From Roseibium limicola (lineage in GTDB: Bacteria; Pseudomonadota; Alphaproteobacteria; Rhizobiales; Stappiaceae): 64,000 nt of DNA. The translations under genes were made by a program, and so were the position numbers. The notes below the pieces were generated by a model. The model was not told the origin of the DNA. It saw nothing but the letters and a program-made list of their open reading frames with translations, and ran no database searches. The DNA lies in contig NZ_JAFLNF010000003.1 in NCBI RefSeq assembly GCF_017313085.1, forward strand, positions 434,001 to 498,000, in the 5' to 3' direction. This document shows, piece after piece, positions 46,301 through 56,083 of this stretch (its first letter is position 1; each line of letters opens with the position of its first letter).

Positions 46301-47605
46301 GACGGCCCGCAGATCCTGCAGCTCCATCTTCAAAGGTTCGATGTCAGTCGGGCGGTGGCTGGTGATCAGATCCTCGACCCGCTCGGAGATGTCGCCGATA
46401 CGGTCTTCAAGGCTCTGCATATGCTCGCCGCGCGGCAGCACGGCAAAGGCGTCTTCAATTTCGTTCAACCGCGTGGTGATGCCATGCAACACGCGCGGAT
46501 CGACTGCACCGCGATTAAGCTCATCCAGACGCTGAAGAATATGCGCATATCCATGCTCAAGGCTCTTCAGAGCGCCGTCCACATTGCTGCGTCCGAGAAG
46601 CGCCTTTACTTCAGACACTTCCTTCTGCATTTCCCTCAGCTGGCTGTCGTCCTGTCGATCAGCGCGCAAACGCTCAACCATCTCGGACAGATGCCGCAAT
46701 TCGGAATTGTGGCGAGAGGAGCGCTCCTGGTTGCCTGCGGCATAACCGGAGATCGCGTCGCGCAACGAGCCGAGCCCTTCCCGCATCGCCATCATCGTCT
46801 CTTCTTGCGGCTTGCGCAGGGAATCAATACGGCGGCTCAAATCGCGATAGGATCGCGGTGACATATTCCCCGCGGTGTCACCCTCATGGGCACGTCCGTA
46901 CAGTCGTGTGCTCGACGACTGGCCCATACTGGTCTTTGAACTCAGGCGCTCGCGCAGTGCCGGGCGTCCAGCGACAGGGCGTTCGTCTTCATAACCGCGG
47001 TAGCTATCATCATCGTCGTAGTCATCAAAGGCGTCAGTTTCAGCCTCAGAGGAATCGGCTGCATCTTCAAAAGCCTCGGGCGCAAAATCCTGCTCCGGCA
47101 GCCTCGCCTCTTCCGCTTCGGTTTCCGACAGACGTGCAACCTTCGCATCAAGACGCTCAAGAGCGCCCATGACTTCTTCCAAACGCTTGCTGCCCTGAGC
47201 AGGCGCATTGGCCGACTTGGGACTGGCGGCAGCCTTTCGTGGCGAGCGCCCATCCGATGTCGCAGACCGAGCATGGCTAGACGCGGCACCTTCGGATACG
47301 ACTTCCTTCGAGGCACGCTTGGCAAGGCTCTGGCGCTCGCTGAGCAGCCGATCGAGTTCGTCGGCGACAGCCTCCAGATCTTGTTCCGGATCCGTGTCAT
47401 AGGGCGCTTCGGAGTTTTCTTGCAAGGATGTGGCGGTGCGAGTCAGACGGTCAATACGGCGCTGGGCCTGAACTCTAGACTTTTCCTGGCGGGCATCTGT
47501 ATCGCGTTCCGGCATATCGAGGTTTTCCTCATACTCGCCAGCAGAAGGATGACGGGAAGAATATCGACCGCGGCCTTCTGCATCACGGTTTTTCCAAGCA
47601 GGCAT
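43340..47605 (-). CDS. PodJ-like polarity/scaffold protein with Sel1 repeats and peptidoglycan-binding domain
   Basis: The protein has 1421 residues from ATG 47605. A TTG at 47701 would add 32 residues but has no support. Order: a charged disordered N-terminus, long coiled coils (about 150-900), one membrane helix at about 970-990 (RRRALMFAAAAVVLALGTLQIA), a linker, four Sel1-type repeats (about 1150-1300, e.g. AAKWYQRSAEQGLAPAQYRLASLYEKGRG), and a peptidoglycan-binding domain (about 1365-1405, DGAIGPRTRTAIRAFQ). This matches PodJ, which in Caulobacter and rhizobia organises a cell pole. It is a single gene, followed by a hairpin. Confidence 0.85.
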   Translation of the reverse strand: MPAWKNRDAEGRGRYSSRHPSAGEYEENLDMPERDTDARQEKSRVQAQRRIDRLTRTATSLQENSEAPYDTDPEQDLEAVADELDRLLSERQSLAKRASKEVVSEGAASSHARSATSDGRSPRKAAASPKSANAPAQGSKRLEEVMGALERLDAKVARLSETEAEEARLPEQDFAPEAFEDAADSSEAETDAFDDYDDDDSYRGYEDERPVAGRPALRERLSSKTSMGQSSSTRLYGRAHEGDTAGNMSPRSYRDLSRRIDSLRKPQEETMMAMREGLGSLRDAISGYAAGNQERSSRHNSELRHLSEMVERLRADRQDDSQLREMQKEVSEVKALLGRSNVDGALKSLEHGYAHILQRLDELNRGAVDPRVLHGITTRLNEIEDAFAVLPRGEHMQSLEDRIGDISERVEDLITSHRPTDIEPLKMELQDLRAVVTKIDFTDLVESIDNRLRFVSSRLDELETLAREQRGMNTRIAAMEERLPDAEMLGRLQGRLEDIVGMLSEDRTPPESARFDEIAGRLERMERNTPKPQSAEASSEAMSALERKLEKISSKIDLIEKRSNRPVPVLDASASKSASLSDDNLRLLGDLQKRIGDLSEQLSQPADSVTTADLDLLRKEIGEMRASFSAPPQTEKLEQRIAELAETLAADRGQLDDSRLDQLGAKVAQLAEHLENSAERDEDTARISSALARIEDNLKATRDDVVVMAKKAAREVAEGVVAGQPQTRSTEYDDAIEGLQGDLRKLLQAAQGSEERTRNTFDGVQSVLSALTDRLEHLEKTDGPVSGASSVAAAGRMGAFLKREPDAAGAKPTAPVTTGKDDRPGERVRDRKADFIAAARRAAQAASEEAAQLEQQSRKEAPAKVKAAKPARKAAKEAIETPVAASAPERGEARGNWLRNTLKRGEKDTEAGTAVQDDLDARPSGSLYAGKSETGNADNELHMRERVSVLDDEQSGSEGGKGRRRALMFAAAAVVLALGTLQIARMVMPSSQDVAATDVPAMEDQMGVVGSNASGLNEQGTPLSTAETNTAALPKRVQVPLEPIVEPDGLDAEIAEAPEVGSSSEMANMDVASEPELAREMEDAPAAQAGSDLAFATPNAPQAIGEAEPVPAGSFSQTTQQSSPVNLSTPLPPAELGSVALRTAAARGDAAAAFLVGVKYTEGQGVPANLEEAAKWYQRSAEQGLAPAQYRLASLYEKGRGTERNRIKARDWYTKAAEAGNAKSMHNLAVLYAEGVEGTPDFAQAAKWFELAANYGIKDSLFNLGILYARGLGVEKDLVASYKWFAVAAEQGDQDAAQKRDEIANMLDQENLANARLAVENFALKTPAENANKVIPDPAWAESTGFSTDASTLMDDVTDYTSLVKQVQFHLNRLGYEAGEPDGAIGPRTRTAIRAFQRNSGSSETGEADADLLKALERRDA

Positions 47606-47978
47606 TTGCAAACCCTGAGCTGACGATCTTTCTGATCGCAAACGAATGTTTGAGCCGCCCGGAACCAACACAGTAAAATCACCCAGGGCAGCAGTTGCCA
47701 AAGCTTTGTCCGTTTAGGGTAAACAGCGCGTTAATCGGAATCGCGGTCTGCGAATACGCTAACGATTTGTCAGGCATAACTGCTCAGAAGAGCGGGCCTA
47801 TCGGCGCCGAAAATTAACGATTTTCGACACGTGAACACCCCAGCGGCTAGACGGTGACGTACGCGTAAGCTAAAACCCGCGAGAACACGTTTAAAACGAT
47901 ACGAAATTCAGCGGCGGTCATGTGATTTATCCATGAAACCAGCCGCGTTCCGGCCTTATGTGCCTCGAAAGAAATGAT
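47606..47978. promoter_or_regulatory. Divergent region, podJ-like / merR-like
   Basis: This 373-bp region holds a GANTC methylation-type site (GAATC at 47738-47742) and a CGTTT-A-AAACG palindrome at 47888-47898. It carries no gene of its own. Confidence 0.5.
47888..47898. promoter_or_regulatory. Palindrome CGTTTAAAACG upstream of merR-like gene
   Basis: The half-sites CGTTT and AAACG are the same as those in the fad operator at 48751-48768, though the spacer differs (1 against 4). It may be an autoregulatory site. Confidence 0.4.
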
Positions 47979-48479
47979 ATGAGTGAAGCCCTATCCATCC
48001 TGAATGAATCTGATCTGGCCGATAGCCTCGATCCGCGTGATGAAGGCAGCAAAAAGCCGTTTTTCACCATCGGCGAGCTGGCCAAGGAATTTGAATGCAC
48101 GTTGCGTACCCTGCGCTTTTATGAAGACAAGGGACTGATCAATCCCAAGCGCGATGGCATGAACCGGGTCTATTCCCGCCGCGATCGTGCCCGCTTGAAA
48201 CTGGTTCTCATGGGCAAACGCGTCGGCTTCTCATTGGCCGAAATCCGCGACATGCTCGACCTTTATGACCTTCGCGATGGTCAGGTGACCCAACTTCGTG
48301 TGGCGCTTAATCGCTTCAATGAGCAGATCGATGTTCTGGAAAAACAGCGGACCGATATCGAACAAGCAATCGGCGAACTCTCGCGGACCGTATCGGTGGT
48401 TTCTGGCATGCTTCGGCAGAAGGAAACCGAGGAAGCCGAGACCAACGAGCTGATGAACGCAGCCAGCTCACTCGACTAA
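47979..48479 (+). CDS. MerR-family transcriptional regulator of the beta-oxidation cluster
   Basis: The protein has 166 residues from ATG 47979; ATG 47958 would add seven. The N-terminal winged helix reads FFTIGELAKEFECTLRTLRFYEDKGLINPKRDGMNRVYSRRDRARL, a classic MerR DNA-binding region. A long coiled-coil dimer helix follows (NRFNEQIDVLEKQRTDIEQ). No cysteine metal site is seen, so it is not a metal sensor. It lies directly upstream of, and in line with, the acyl-CoA dehydrogenase gene but is separated by its own terminator. LiuR-like MerR proteins control acyl-CoA pathways in proteobacteria, which fits this position. Confidence 0.9.
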   Translation: MSEALSILNESDLADSLDPRDEGSKKPFFTIGELAKEFECTLRTLRFYEDKGLINPKRDGMNRVYSRRDRARLKLVLMGKRVGFSLAEIRDMLDLYDLRDGQVTQLRVALNRFNEQIDVLEKQRTDIEQAIGELSRTVSVVSGMLRQKETEEAETNELMNAASSLD

Positions 48480-48507
48480 CTGTTTGCGGTTCAGTTATTA
48501 ACTTTTG

Positions 48508-48536
48508 AACGGGCGGCCCAGGCTGCCCGTTTTTTA
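48508..48536 (+). terminator. Intrinsic terminator of the merR-like gene
   Basis: The stem AACGGGC / GCCCGTT, with inner extra pairs, is followed by T6. It separates the regulator from the fad operon. Confidence 0.85.
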
Positions 48537-48710
48537 TTTTCGCGTGCGGTGTGCTGGCGATCAATTCTCAAAAACCAGCATCCGCGAAAAGTCGAATATC
48601 ACTGAAAAATCGGCCCCTCACATTCTAAAATCGGGCAAATAGTCTGCATTTTCGACCCGTTTTCCATCAAAAAGGCTCATTTTTCCGCTCACCTTCCCCA
48701 AGGAGACCAC

Positions 48711-48739
48711 TTGTCGCCTCTTCCTGGTCAGCGTATATA
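48711..48739 (+). promoter_or_regulatory. Predicted sigma-70 promoter of the fad operon
   Basis: TTGTCG (48711-48716) and TATATA (48734-48739) are spaced by exactly 17 bp. The transcript start would be near 48746, directly before the inverted-repeat operator. Confidence 0.6.
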
Positions 48740-48750
48740 GCTCACAAGGT

Positions 48751-48768
48751 GACGTTTACGGAAACGTC
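48751..48768. promoter_or_regulatory. Operator GACGTTT-ACGG-AAACGTC
   Basis: The perfect 7-bp arms are just downstream of the predicted start, a place that suits repression. The likely binder is the adjacent MerR-family protein; this is inferred from position and from the related palindrome upstream of its own gene. Confidence 0.65.
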
Positions 48769-48806
48769 ATGCATAAACGCTCCAGCGGCTATTCTGGGAG
48801 GAATTC

Positions 48807-50603
48807 ATGCCGAGTTATCGCGCCCCTGTAGAAGACACCCTCTTTCTTCTCAACGATGTGCTCGACTATGCGAGCTACTCCGATCTGCCTGGCTTTGCGG
48901 ATGCCTCCCCTGATCTGGTTGAGGCGATTCTGACGGAAGGCGGCAAGTTCGCCGAAGAGGTCATTCAACCCTTGAACCTCTCTGGAGATCAGGAAGGTTG
49001 CAAACGCAACAGCGACGGCTCTGTCACTCCGCCCAAAGGCTTCAAACTGGCCTATGAAGCCTTCTGTGAGGCTGGCTGGGGAACGCTTTCTGCGGATCCG
49101 GACTTCGGCGGTCAGGGGTTGCCGCATACCCTGGCGACCGCTCTCAACGAATATGTTTCCTCCGCCAACATGGCTTTTGCCATGTATCCCGGCCTGACCG
49201 CAGGCGCCATTGCCGCCTTGACGCTACATGGTACGGATGAGCAGAAGCAGACCTATCTGCCGAAAATGATCGCTGGCACCTGGACCGGCACGATGAACCT
49301 GACCGAGCCTCATTGCGGCACGGATCTGGGCCTCTTGCGCTCCAAGGCAGTGCCGCAGGGCGATGGCAGCTTCAAGATTTCAGGCACGAAGATCTTCATC
49401 TCCGCCGGTGAGCACGACATGGTCGAGAACATCGTGCACCTGGTTCTGGCACGCATCGAAGGCGCACCCGAAGGCACGAAAGGTATTTCGCTCTTTGTCG
49501 TTCCAAAGCGCAAACTAGATGCAGATGGAAACCCCGGCGAGGAAAACGGCGTCTCCTGCGGCTCGCTGGAACACAAGATGGGCATCCACGGCAACGCAAC
49601 TTGCGTCATGAACTATGACGAAGCAGTTGGCTGGCTTGTCGGAGATGAACACAAGGGCCTGCGTGCCATGTTCACGATGATGAACGAAGCGCGCCTGGGG
49701 GTGGCTGTACAGGGGCTGTCCCAGTCTGAGGTCGCCTATCAAAACGCAGTTGCCTATGCGAAAGACCGCCTGCAAGGACGCGCCCTGTCCGGAGCAAAAG
49801 CGCCGGAAAAGGCCGCCGACCCGATTATCGTCCATCCAGACATTCGCCGGATCCTGATGCAGATCCGGGCCTTCAATGAAGGCGCACGGGCACTCGTCCT
49901 TTGGACTGCACTGCATGGTGACATTGCCCATCGGTCCCCTGACGAGAAGACCCGTCAGAACTCCGAGGACATGATGGGCCTGATGACACCGGTGCTGAAG
50001 GGCGTTCTCACCGACACAGGCTTTGCCAATGCCGTCAACGCCCAGCAAGTCTTTGGCGGACACGGCTACATTGCCGAGTGGGGCATGGACCAGTTCGTTC
50101 GCGATGCCCGTATCGCGATGATCTACGAGGGCGCCAACGGCATTCAGGCACTTGACCTGGTTGGCCGCAAGCTTCCCGCCAATGGTGGCCGGGCCGTGAT
50201 GGCGTTCTTTGAGGAAATGAAAGCCTTCGGCAAAGCCAATAAGGACGATGAAGCGCTGGCTCCGTTCATCCAACCGTTGAAGCAGGGCGCCGATCACCTG
50301 CAGCAGGCCACCATGTGGTTCATGCAGAACGCCATGAAGCAGCCGGATAATGCCGGCGCCGGTTCCACCGATTACATGCATCTCTTCGGCCTGGTGGCCA
50401 TGGGATACATGTGGGCGAAAATTGCCAAGGCCACTCATGCAAAACTCGCCAACGGCGATGCCGCAAACACGGAAGAACTGAAGGCCAAACTTGCGTTCGG
50501 GACCTTCTACATGGAGCGCATGATGCCAGAGACCGCGGCACACCTGGCCCGGATTTCATCCGGTTGCGACACCATGATGTCCGTGGATGCCGATCTGTTT
50601 TGA
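48807..50603 (+). CDS. Acyl-CoA dehydrogenase, long form with C-terminal extension
   Basis: The protein has 598 residues, longer than the usual 380-400, as in the FadE-like family with an extra C-terminal domain. The FAD-binding stretch is [19 protein letters not shown], and the region around [38 protein letters not shown] carries the catalytic Glu. The ribosome-binding site GGAGGAATTC precedes ATG 48807. It catalyses the first step of beta-oxidation, FAD-dependent alpha,beta-dehydrogenation of acyl-CoA. It leads an operon with GST, thiolase and the FadB-type protein. Confidence 0.94.
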   Translation: MPSYRAPVEDTLFLLNDVLDYASYSDLPGFADASPDLVEAILTEGGKFAEEVIQPLNLSGDQEGCKRNSDGSVTPPKGFKLAYEAFCEAGWGTLSADPDFGGQGLPHTLATALNEYVSSANMAFAMYPGLTAGAIAALTLHGTDEQKQTYLPKMIAGTWTGTMNLTEPHCGTDLGLLRSKAVPQGDGSFKISGTKIFISAGEHDMVENIVHLVLARIEGAPEGTKGISLFVVPKRKLDADGNPGEENGVSCGSLEHKMGIHGNATCVMNYDEAVGWLVGDEHKGLRAMFTMMNEARLGVAVQGLSQSEVAYQNAVAYAKDRLQGRALSGAKAPEKAADPIIVHPDIRRILMQIRAFNEGARALVLWTALHGDIAHRSPDEKTRQNSEDMMGLMTPVLKGVLTDTGFANAVNAQQVFGGHGYIAEWGMDQFVRDARIAMIYEGANGIQALDLVGRKLPANGGRAVMAFFEEMKAFGKANKDDEALAPFIQPLKQGADHLQQATMWFMQNAMKQPDNAGAGSTDYMHLFGLVAMGYMWAKIAKATHAKLANGDAANTEELKAKLAFGTFYMERMMPETAAHLARISSGCDTMMSVDADLF

Positions 50604-50719
50604 TGATGCACCAGGCACAGCCTTTTTTTCGTGAGGCTGTGTCACTCCCGGCTCGGCGGGCGTGCGACTTCGGGCTAAGGTCCGGTTTCAAATACCGCTT
50701 CACGAGGAGAGATCAAACC

Positions 50720-51355
50720 ATGAGCGATTATATTCTTCACTGCTTTGCCCAATCCGGGAACGCCTACAAAGCGGCCCTGATGCTGGAGCTGTCCGGAGCC
50801 GACTGGAAGCCGGAGTGGGTCGACTTCTTCAACGGAGCAACACGGCAGGAAGGCTTTCGCGAAGGTGTGAACGAAATGGGCGAAATCCCGGTTCTCGTTC
50901 ATGGAGACCTGCGGCTCAGCCAATCCGGGGTCATTCTCGACTATCTGGTCGAAACACTCGGCACCTTTGGCTGGGAGACGGAAGCAGAACGGCGTGAGAT
51001 CCTGCGCTGGATCCTCTTCGATAATCACAAATTGACCGGCTACACGGCAACGCTGCGTTTTCTGCGTTTCATTGCCAAGACCGGAGAAACAGACGTTGTG
51101 AAGTGGCTCGAAACGCGCGCAACCGCCGCCTACGCCATTCTCAACAAGCACTTGGACGGTCGCGAGTTCGTTGTCGGTAACAAGCCGACAATCGCCGACC
51201 TTTCGTTATGCGGCTACCTGTATTGGCCGGACGAAATCGGCATCGACCTGAGTCCCTATACGAACATCACGCGCTGGCTGGAAACCCTCAAGGCCCTTCC
51301 AGGCTGGCAACACCCATATGATCTCATGCCCGGACACCCCTTGCCCTGCGCGTGA
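50720..51355 (+). CDS. Glutathione S-transferase-family protein
   Basis: The protein has 211 residues from ATG 50720, with GAGGAG upstream. The N-terminal thioredoxin-like domain (YILHCFAQSGNAYKAALML) and an all-helical C-terminal domain ending in ADLSLCGYLYWPDEIG fit the GST superfamily. An upstream in-frame extension to 50411 runs through the dehydrogenase gene and is not used. It lies between two core beta-oxidation genes in the same operon, so a role with an acyl or electrophilic intermediate is likely but unproven. Confidence 0.88.
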   Translation: MSDYILHCFAQSGNAYKAALMLELSGADWKPEWVDFFNGATRQEGFREGVNEMGEIPVLVHGDLRLSQSGVILDYLVETLGTFGWETEAERREILRWILFDNHKLTGYTATLRFLRFIAKTGETDVVKWLETRATAAYAILNKHLDGREFVVGNKPTIADLSLCGYLYWPDEIGIDLSPYTNITRWLETLKALPGWQHPYDLMPGHPLPCA

Positions 51356-51383
51356 GCGAATAAACGACCTAGAGGAGGACCCC

Positions 51384-52592
51384 ATGCCGGAAGCCTATAT
51401 CTACGATCATGTGCGCACCCCGCGCGGCCGCGGCAAAAAAGACGGAGCCCTGCACGAAGTGCCGGCGGTTCGTCTGGCAGCAACCGCTCTGGAAGTCATC
51501 CGGGATCGCAACGGCCTCGACACGACACGTGTCGACGATGTGGTTCTGGGCTGCGTGGATCCGGTTGGCGAAGCCGGTGGCGACATCGGCCGGGCGGCTG
51601 TGTTTGCCGCTGGTTACGACAAGTCCGTGCCCGGCATGCAGATCAATCGCTTCTGCGCTTCCGGCCTAGATGCGGTCAACATGGGCGCTGCGCAGGTCAT
51701 GTCCGGTCAGCACAAGCTGGTGATCGCCGGTGGCGTGGAAAGCATGAGCCGCGTCGGCCTTGGCGCCTCCGGTGGTGCCTGGCCCATCGAGCCACAGGTG
51801 GCCCTCCCCTCCTACTTCATGCCGCAGGGCGTCTCCGCCGACCTGATCGCCACGAAGTATGGCTTCAACCGCGACCAATGTGATGGCTATGCGGTTGAAA
51901 GTCAGAAACGTGCCGCCAAGTCCTGGGAAGAGGGCCGATTCAAGAACTCCGTGGTGCCGGTGAAAGACATCAATGGCATCACCATCCTCGCTCGTGACGA
52001 GCACATGCGCCCGGAAACGGACATGCAGTCCTTGGCCTCGCTCAATCCTTCCTTCGCCATTATGGGCGCAATGGGCGGCTTTGACGGGGTGGCCATCCAG
52101 GCGCACCCGGAAGTGGAAGCCGTGAAGCATGTGCATCACGCCGGCAACTCTTCCGGCATCGTCGATGGCGCCTCGGCAGTGCTGATCGGATCACGTACAG
52201 CGGGCCGGTCTGCCGGACTGAAACCGCGTGCCCGCATCAAGGCCTTCGCCAATATCGGATCTGATCCGGCACTGATGCTGACAGGACCTGTTGATGTCAC
52301 CGAGAAGCTTTTGAAGAACGCCCGCATGGAGATGAAGGACCTTGATCTCATCGAGATCAACGAGGCTTTTGCATCGGTCGTTCTGCGCTACCAGCAAGCG
52401 TTTGATCTGGATCCGGCCATCGTCAACGTCAATGGCGGCGCCATTGCCATGGGCCACCCGCTAGGCGCAACAGGTGCGATGATCCTCGGCACGGTGCTCG
52501 ACGAACTGGAACGCCGCGACCTCAACACCGCGATCGTAACGCTGTGCATCGGCGCCGGCATGGGCACTGCCACCATCATCGAGCGCGTTTGA
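51384..52592 (+). CDS. fadA: Acetyl-CoA C-acyltransferase (thiolase)
   Basis: The protein has 402 residues from ATG 51384, with GAGGAGG upstream. Thiolase catalytic residues are Cys91 in [11 protein letters not shown], His in [15 protein letters not shown], and Cys in [10 protein letters not shown]. It cleaves 3-ketoacyl-CoA to acetyl-CoA and a shortened acyl-CoA, the last step of beta-oxidation. The next gene (FadB-type) starts 26 bp downstream, so the two enzymes are likely to form a complex, as in FadA/FadB. Confidence 0.95.
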   Translation: MPEAYIYDHVRTPRGRGKKDGALHEVPAVRLAATALEVIRDRNGLDTTRVDDVVLGCVDPVGEAGGDIGRAAVFAAGYDKSVPGMQINRFCASGLDAVNMGAAQVMSGQHKLVIAGGVESMSRVGLGASGGAWPIEPQVALPSYFMPQGVSADLIATKYGFNRDQCDGYAVESQKRAAKSWEEGRFKNSVVPVKDINGITILARDEHMRPETDMQSLASLNPSFAIMGAMGGFDGVAIQAHPEVEAVKHVHHAGNSSGIVDGASAVLIGSRTAGRSAGLKPRARIKAFANIGSDPALMLTGPVDVTEKLLKNARMEMKDLDLIEINEAFASVVLRYQQAFDLDPAIVNVNGGAIAMGHPLGATGAMILGTVLDELERRDLNTAIVTLCIGAGMGTATIIERV

Positions 52593-52618
52593 TTAGAACA
52601 AGCGGAGGAGCAAGACAA

Positions 52619-54847
52619 ATGACCTACACAAATTTCAAAGTCGAGACCGACGCTGACGGCATTGCCCTGATCACCTGGGACATGCCGGAAAAGTCGATGA
52701 ATGTTATCGACCTCTCTGTGATGGAAGAGCTGGACAAGATCGTCGACCAGGTGGTCGCGGATGATGCGATCAAAGGTGCTGTCATCACATCCGGCAAGCC
52801 AGCCTTTTCCGGTGGCGCCGATCTGACCATGCTGGAAGGCCTGTTGCAGGACTTCCACAAGCAGCGCAACACCAATCCTGAAGCTGCTGCCAGGGCTCTG
52901 TTTGACGGATCGCGCAGACTGTCGCTGATCTACCGCAAGCTTGAGACATGCGGAAAGCCATTTGTTGCCGCCCTGTCCGGCGCCTGCATGGGGGGCGGCA
53001 CCGAACTGGCCCTTGCCTGCCATGCGCGCATTGCTGCGAGCGACGGTAACCTGAAGATGGGCTTGCCTGAAGTGAAGGTCGGGCTGTTCCCCGGCGCCGG
53101 TGGCACCCAGCGTGTCATGCGCATGGCCGACGGCCAGCAGGGACTGCAATTTCTGCTGCAGGGCCGCACATTGGATGCAGCCAAAGCGAAGGCGATGAAG
53201 CTCATCGATGACACTGCAGCACCAAAGAAACTGATCGAGACAGCAAAACGGCTGCTGAAATCAGGCGACGTTGACCCTGTGAAGGAGTGGGACAAGAAGG
53301 GCTACAAGCTGCCCAACGGCAAGGTCTACTCCCCCGCCGGATTCCAGTTCTGGCCCGCCGCCAATGCCATTTATCGACGTGAGACTTTCGACAATTATCC
53401 CGGTCCCCGCTACATGATGCATGCGGTCGTGGAAGGCCTCCAATTGCCGATGGACCTCGCACTGCAAGTGGAAAGCCGCTACTTCGCCAAGGTTCTCCAG
53501 ACGCCAGAAGCAGCCAACATGATCCGCACGCTGTTCGTCTCCATGCAGGAGCTGAACAAGTTGGCACGCCGCCCGGCAGATCAGCGTCCGAACAAGATCA
53601 AGAAGCTCGGCGTGCTCGGCGCAGGCTTCATGGGCGCGGGCATTGCCTTCGTTTCGGCCAAGGCCGGGATCCAGGTCGTGCTCATCGACCGGGATCAGGC
53701 TGCTGCCGACAAGGGCAAGAGCCACTCCGACGAGCTGATGAGCAAGGCCATCAAGCGCGGACACGCGACTGATGACGACAAGGCAAAGCTGCTCGAGAAG
53801 ATCACCGCGACTACGGACTATGACGCATTGGCCGATTGCGATCTGGTGATTGAGGCTGTGTTCGAGGACCGGGAGATCAAGCGTCAGGTCACCGAGCAAG
53901 CTGAAGCCGCCATGAAGTCTCGCGCCATCTACGCCTCCAACACGTCCACGCTGCCGATCACCTCGCTGGCCGAAGCGTCCACCCGACCGAAGAACTTCAT
54001 CGGCATTCACTTCTTCTCACCCGTCGATCGGATGATGCTGGTGGAGGTGATTGTCGGCAAGAAGACCTCAGATCGGGCCCTTGCGATGGCGCTCGACTAC
54101 ATCAAGGCCATCAAGAAGACGCCAATTGTGGTCAACGACTCGCGCGGCTTCTACACCTCGCGCGTTGTCATGACCTACATCCGCGAAGGTCTGATGATGC
54201 TGGCGGACGGTGTGCCGGCCGCGATGGTGGAAAATGCCGGCAAGATGGCCGGAATGCCGGTCGGCCCGCTCTCCCTCGGTGACGAGGTCGCCCTGGATCT
54301 GGCCTGGAAGATCGTATCGGCAACGCGCAAGGATCTTGGCGTGAAATACGTCGAGGGACCACTGGACAACATTCTGGAAGAGATGGTGGTCAAACACGAG
54401 CGTTTTGGGCGCAAGAACGCCAAGGGCTTCTATGATTACAAGGGCAAGGAAAAGACACTCTGGCCTGGCATTCCGGATGTTGTCGGTCAGCCGAAGTCAG
54501 CAGACAGCTTCCATGTCGAGGAACTCCAGCAGCGTCTCTTGGTCATGCAAGCGCTTGAAACCGCTCGCATCTTTGAGGAAAAGTGCCTGACCGATGTGCG
54601 CGAGGCGGATGTCGGCTCAATCCTCGGGTTCGGCTTTGCCCCTTACTCGGGCGGCACACTTTCCTACATCGACACCATGGGAACGGCTGCGTTCGTCGAG
54701 CTTTGCAAGAAGTTCACCCGCAAGTGGGGACCGCGCTTCAAGCCCAACAAGTTGCTGCGCGAAATGGCCAAGGAAGGAGAAACCTTCTATGGCAAGTTCC
54801 CACCGCAGCCGAAGGCAGGAAACAGTGAAGACGCTGAAGCTGCCTAG
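52619..54847 (+). CDS. fadB: Multifunctional enoyl-CoA hydratase / 3-hydroxyacyl-CoA dehydrogenase
   Basis: The protein has 742 residues from ATG 52619, with GGAGGAG upstream; an upstream extension is not used. Residues 1 to about 200 are a crotonase fold with [15 protein letters not shown] and [19 protein letters not shown] carrying the two catalytic Glu. From about 330 the Rossmann motif [13 protein letters not shown] starts the NAD-dependent dehydrogenase, with [15 protein letters not shown]. It catalyses steps two and three of beta-oxidation. It is the last enzyme gene of the cluster. Confidence 0.95.
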   Translation: MTYTNFKVETDADGIALITWDMPEKSMNVIDLSVMEELDKIVDQVVADDAIKGAVITSGKPAFSGGADLTMLEGLLQDFHKQRNTNPEAAARALFDGSRRLSLIYRKLETCGKPFVAALSGACMGGGTELALACHARIAASDGNLKMGLPEVKVGLFPGAGGTQRVMRMADGQQGLQFLLQGRTLDAAKAKAMKLIDDTAAPKKLIETAKRLLKSGDVDPVKEWDKKGYKLPNGKVYSPAGFQFWPAANAIYRRETFDNYPGPRYMMHAVVEGLQLPMDLALQVESRYFAKVLQTPEAANMIRTLFVSMQELNKLARRPADQRPNKIKKLGVLGAGFMGAGIAFVSAKAGIQVVLIDRDQAAADKGKSHSDELMSKAIKRGHATDDDKAKLLEKITATTDYDALADCDLVIEAVFEDREIKRQVTEQAEAAMKSRAIYASNTSTLPITSLAEASTRPKNFIGIHFFSPVDRMMLVEVIVGKKTSDRALAMALDYIKAIKKTPIVVNDSRGFYTSRVVMTYIREGLMMLADGVPAAMVENAGKMAGMPVGPLSLGDEVALDLAWKIVSATRKDLGVKYVEGPLDNILEEMVVKHERFGRKNAKGFYDYKGKEKTLWPGIPDVVGQPKSADSFHVEELQQRLLVMQALETARIFEEKCLTDVREADVGSILGFGFAPYSGGTLSYIDTMGTAAFVELCKKFTRKWGPRFKPNKLLREMAKEGETFYGKFPPQPKAGNSEDAEAA

Positions 54848-54872
54848 TGCCTTCAAACTGATTTGAAAACCC

Positions 54873-54905
54873 AGTCCCACGTCGGCTTAGAACCGATGTG
54901 GGACT
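54873..54905 (+). terminator. Hairpin after fadB
   Basis: A 13-bp stem with one G-T wobble (AGTCCCACGTCGG / CCGATGTGGGACT) and a 7-base loop lies 26 bases past the fadB stop. The U run is weak. Its position also argues against a start for the next gene at 54863. Confidence 0.65.
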
Positions 54906-55033
54906 CTTACATTGGTACATCTACCTGTGTCACATTTTCGTGTGGTGACGTAAAGGAAGGTGCTTCTGCTTGCCGCTTGGCTCAAGCTACCCTAGACATT
55001 AAAGATGCTGCGGGAGATGGGCCGGTATCCGTC

Positions 55034-56083
55034 ATGGTTGAAAAGGCTATATGGGCGCGTGCAGATGCCTTGGGCATTCTCATTGATCATCCGCGCACCC
55101 GACACCTTGATTGGGGAAAGATACTTGAGGATCTTTCCGTTGAAATGGAGGAGATACGCGATCCCCTCTGCACGCTTCCGTTCGAAAAAGTAGCTTCCGG
55201 ATTTCAAGTCGTGTCCGAAGCCTTGGGCGATGATGCGGCGATGTTCGACATCTACAGCACACTCCCCGCCGGCACGCTTTCCGTCTTTGATTATCTGCTG
55301 CATTATGCTCCGACCTTGCGCGAAGGCCTGCAAACCTGGGTGCGCTATATCCCGGTGCGCATGAATGGGCTCCACTACCAGTATTTCGAAGGGGAGACTG
55401 AAGGCGGACTGCGCTGGCCCTCCTTGCACGGCTACGGTGACACCCGACAAAACATGTATGCTCGTATTGCCTGGGCCGTTGGCCGGATCAACCTCGCTCT
55501 GGACATCAGCCCTGCTCCCGTCACCATTCATCTGGAAGGGCCACCGCCCAACAACAGCAGCCAGTTCTCAGAACTCTACGGCGACAGGCTTCTGTTCAAC
55601 CAGGACGCTGATGCCATCCTGATTGCCAAAGCGTTTCTCGACCTTCGCCCGACACGCAGGGACAACAACCTGCATCAGCTCCTGAATACGGCTGCTGCAC
55701 ATGAAATCGCGCACCTTGGGGACCATGACCATCAGATCCAGGACATGACAGAGACCATTTCAACATCCTTGAGCAATGGAACCTGCAACCTACCCCTGGT
55801 GGCGAAGTCTCTCGGCATTTCCCCCCGCACACTTCAACGAACTCTGGCCAAGAATGGCCGCTCGTTCCGCGAAGCGGTCGAAGACGTTCGGAGATCAAAT
55901 GCAGAGAAGTATTTGACCGAAACCAATCTCTCGATGAAGGAAATCTCCTTTTTGCTCGGATTTTCCCAAGTCAGTACTTTTTCACGTTCTATTCGTGTCT
56001 GGTTCGGCAAACCGCCAACGGAATTGCGGCGAAGTCAGGCTGGACGCGTCGCGCAACCGGCCAAACGCACAGTCGGCGAGTGA
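55034..56083 (+). CDS. AraC-family regulator, first of a tandem pair
   Basis: The protein has 349 residues from ATG 55034. An in-frame TTG at 54863 precedes the terminator hairpin and is rejected. The N-terminal part resembles the arabinose-binding-like domain of PF12625 regulators. The C-terminal double helix-turn-helix includes LPLVAKSLGISPRTLQRTLAKNG and KEISFLLGFSQVSTFSRSIRVWFG. It lies directly behind fadB and is paralogous to the next gene, so it may control the cluster or another lipid-related gene. Its effector is unknown. Confidence 0.85.
   Translation: MVEKAIWARADALGILIDHPRTRHLDWGKILEDLSVEMEEIRDPLCTLPFEKVASGFQVVSEALGDDAAMFDIYSTLPAGTLSVFDYLLHYAPTLREGLQTWVRYIPVRMNGLHYQYFEGETEGGLRWPSLHGYGDTRQNMYARIAWAVGRINLALDISPAPVTIHLEGPPPNNSSQFSELYGDRLLFNQDADAILIAKAFLDLRPTRRDNNLHQLLNTAAAHEIAHLGDHDHQIQDMTETISTSLSNGTCNLPLVAKSLGISPRTLQRTLAKNGRSFREAVEDVRRSNAEKYLTETNLSMKEISFLLGFSQVSTFSRSIRVWFGKPPTELRRSQAGRVAQPAKRTVGE

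Noticed and set aside
54863-55033. 57-residue N-terminal extension of the first AraC protein from TTG
   Set aside because: It would start inside the terminator region of fadB; the paralogue has no such extension.
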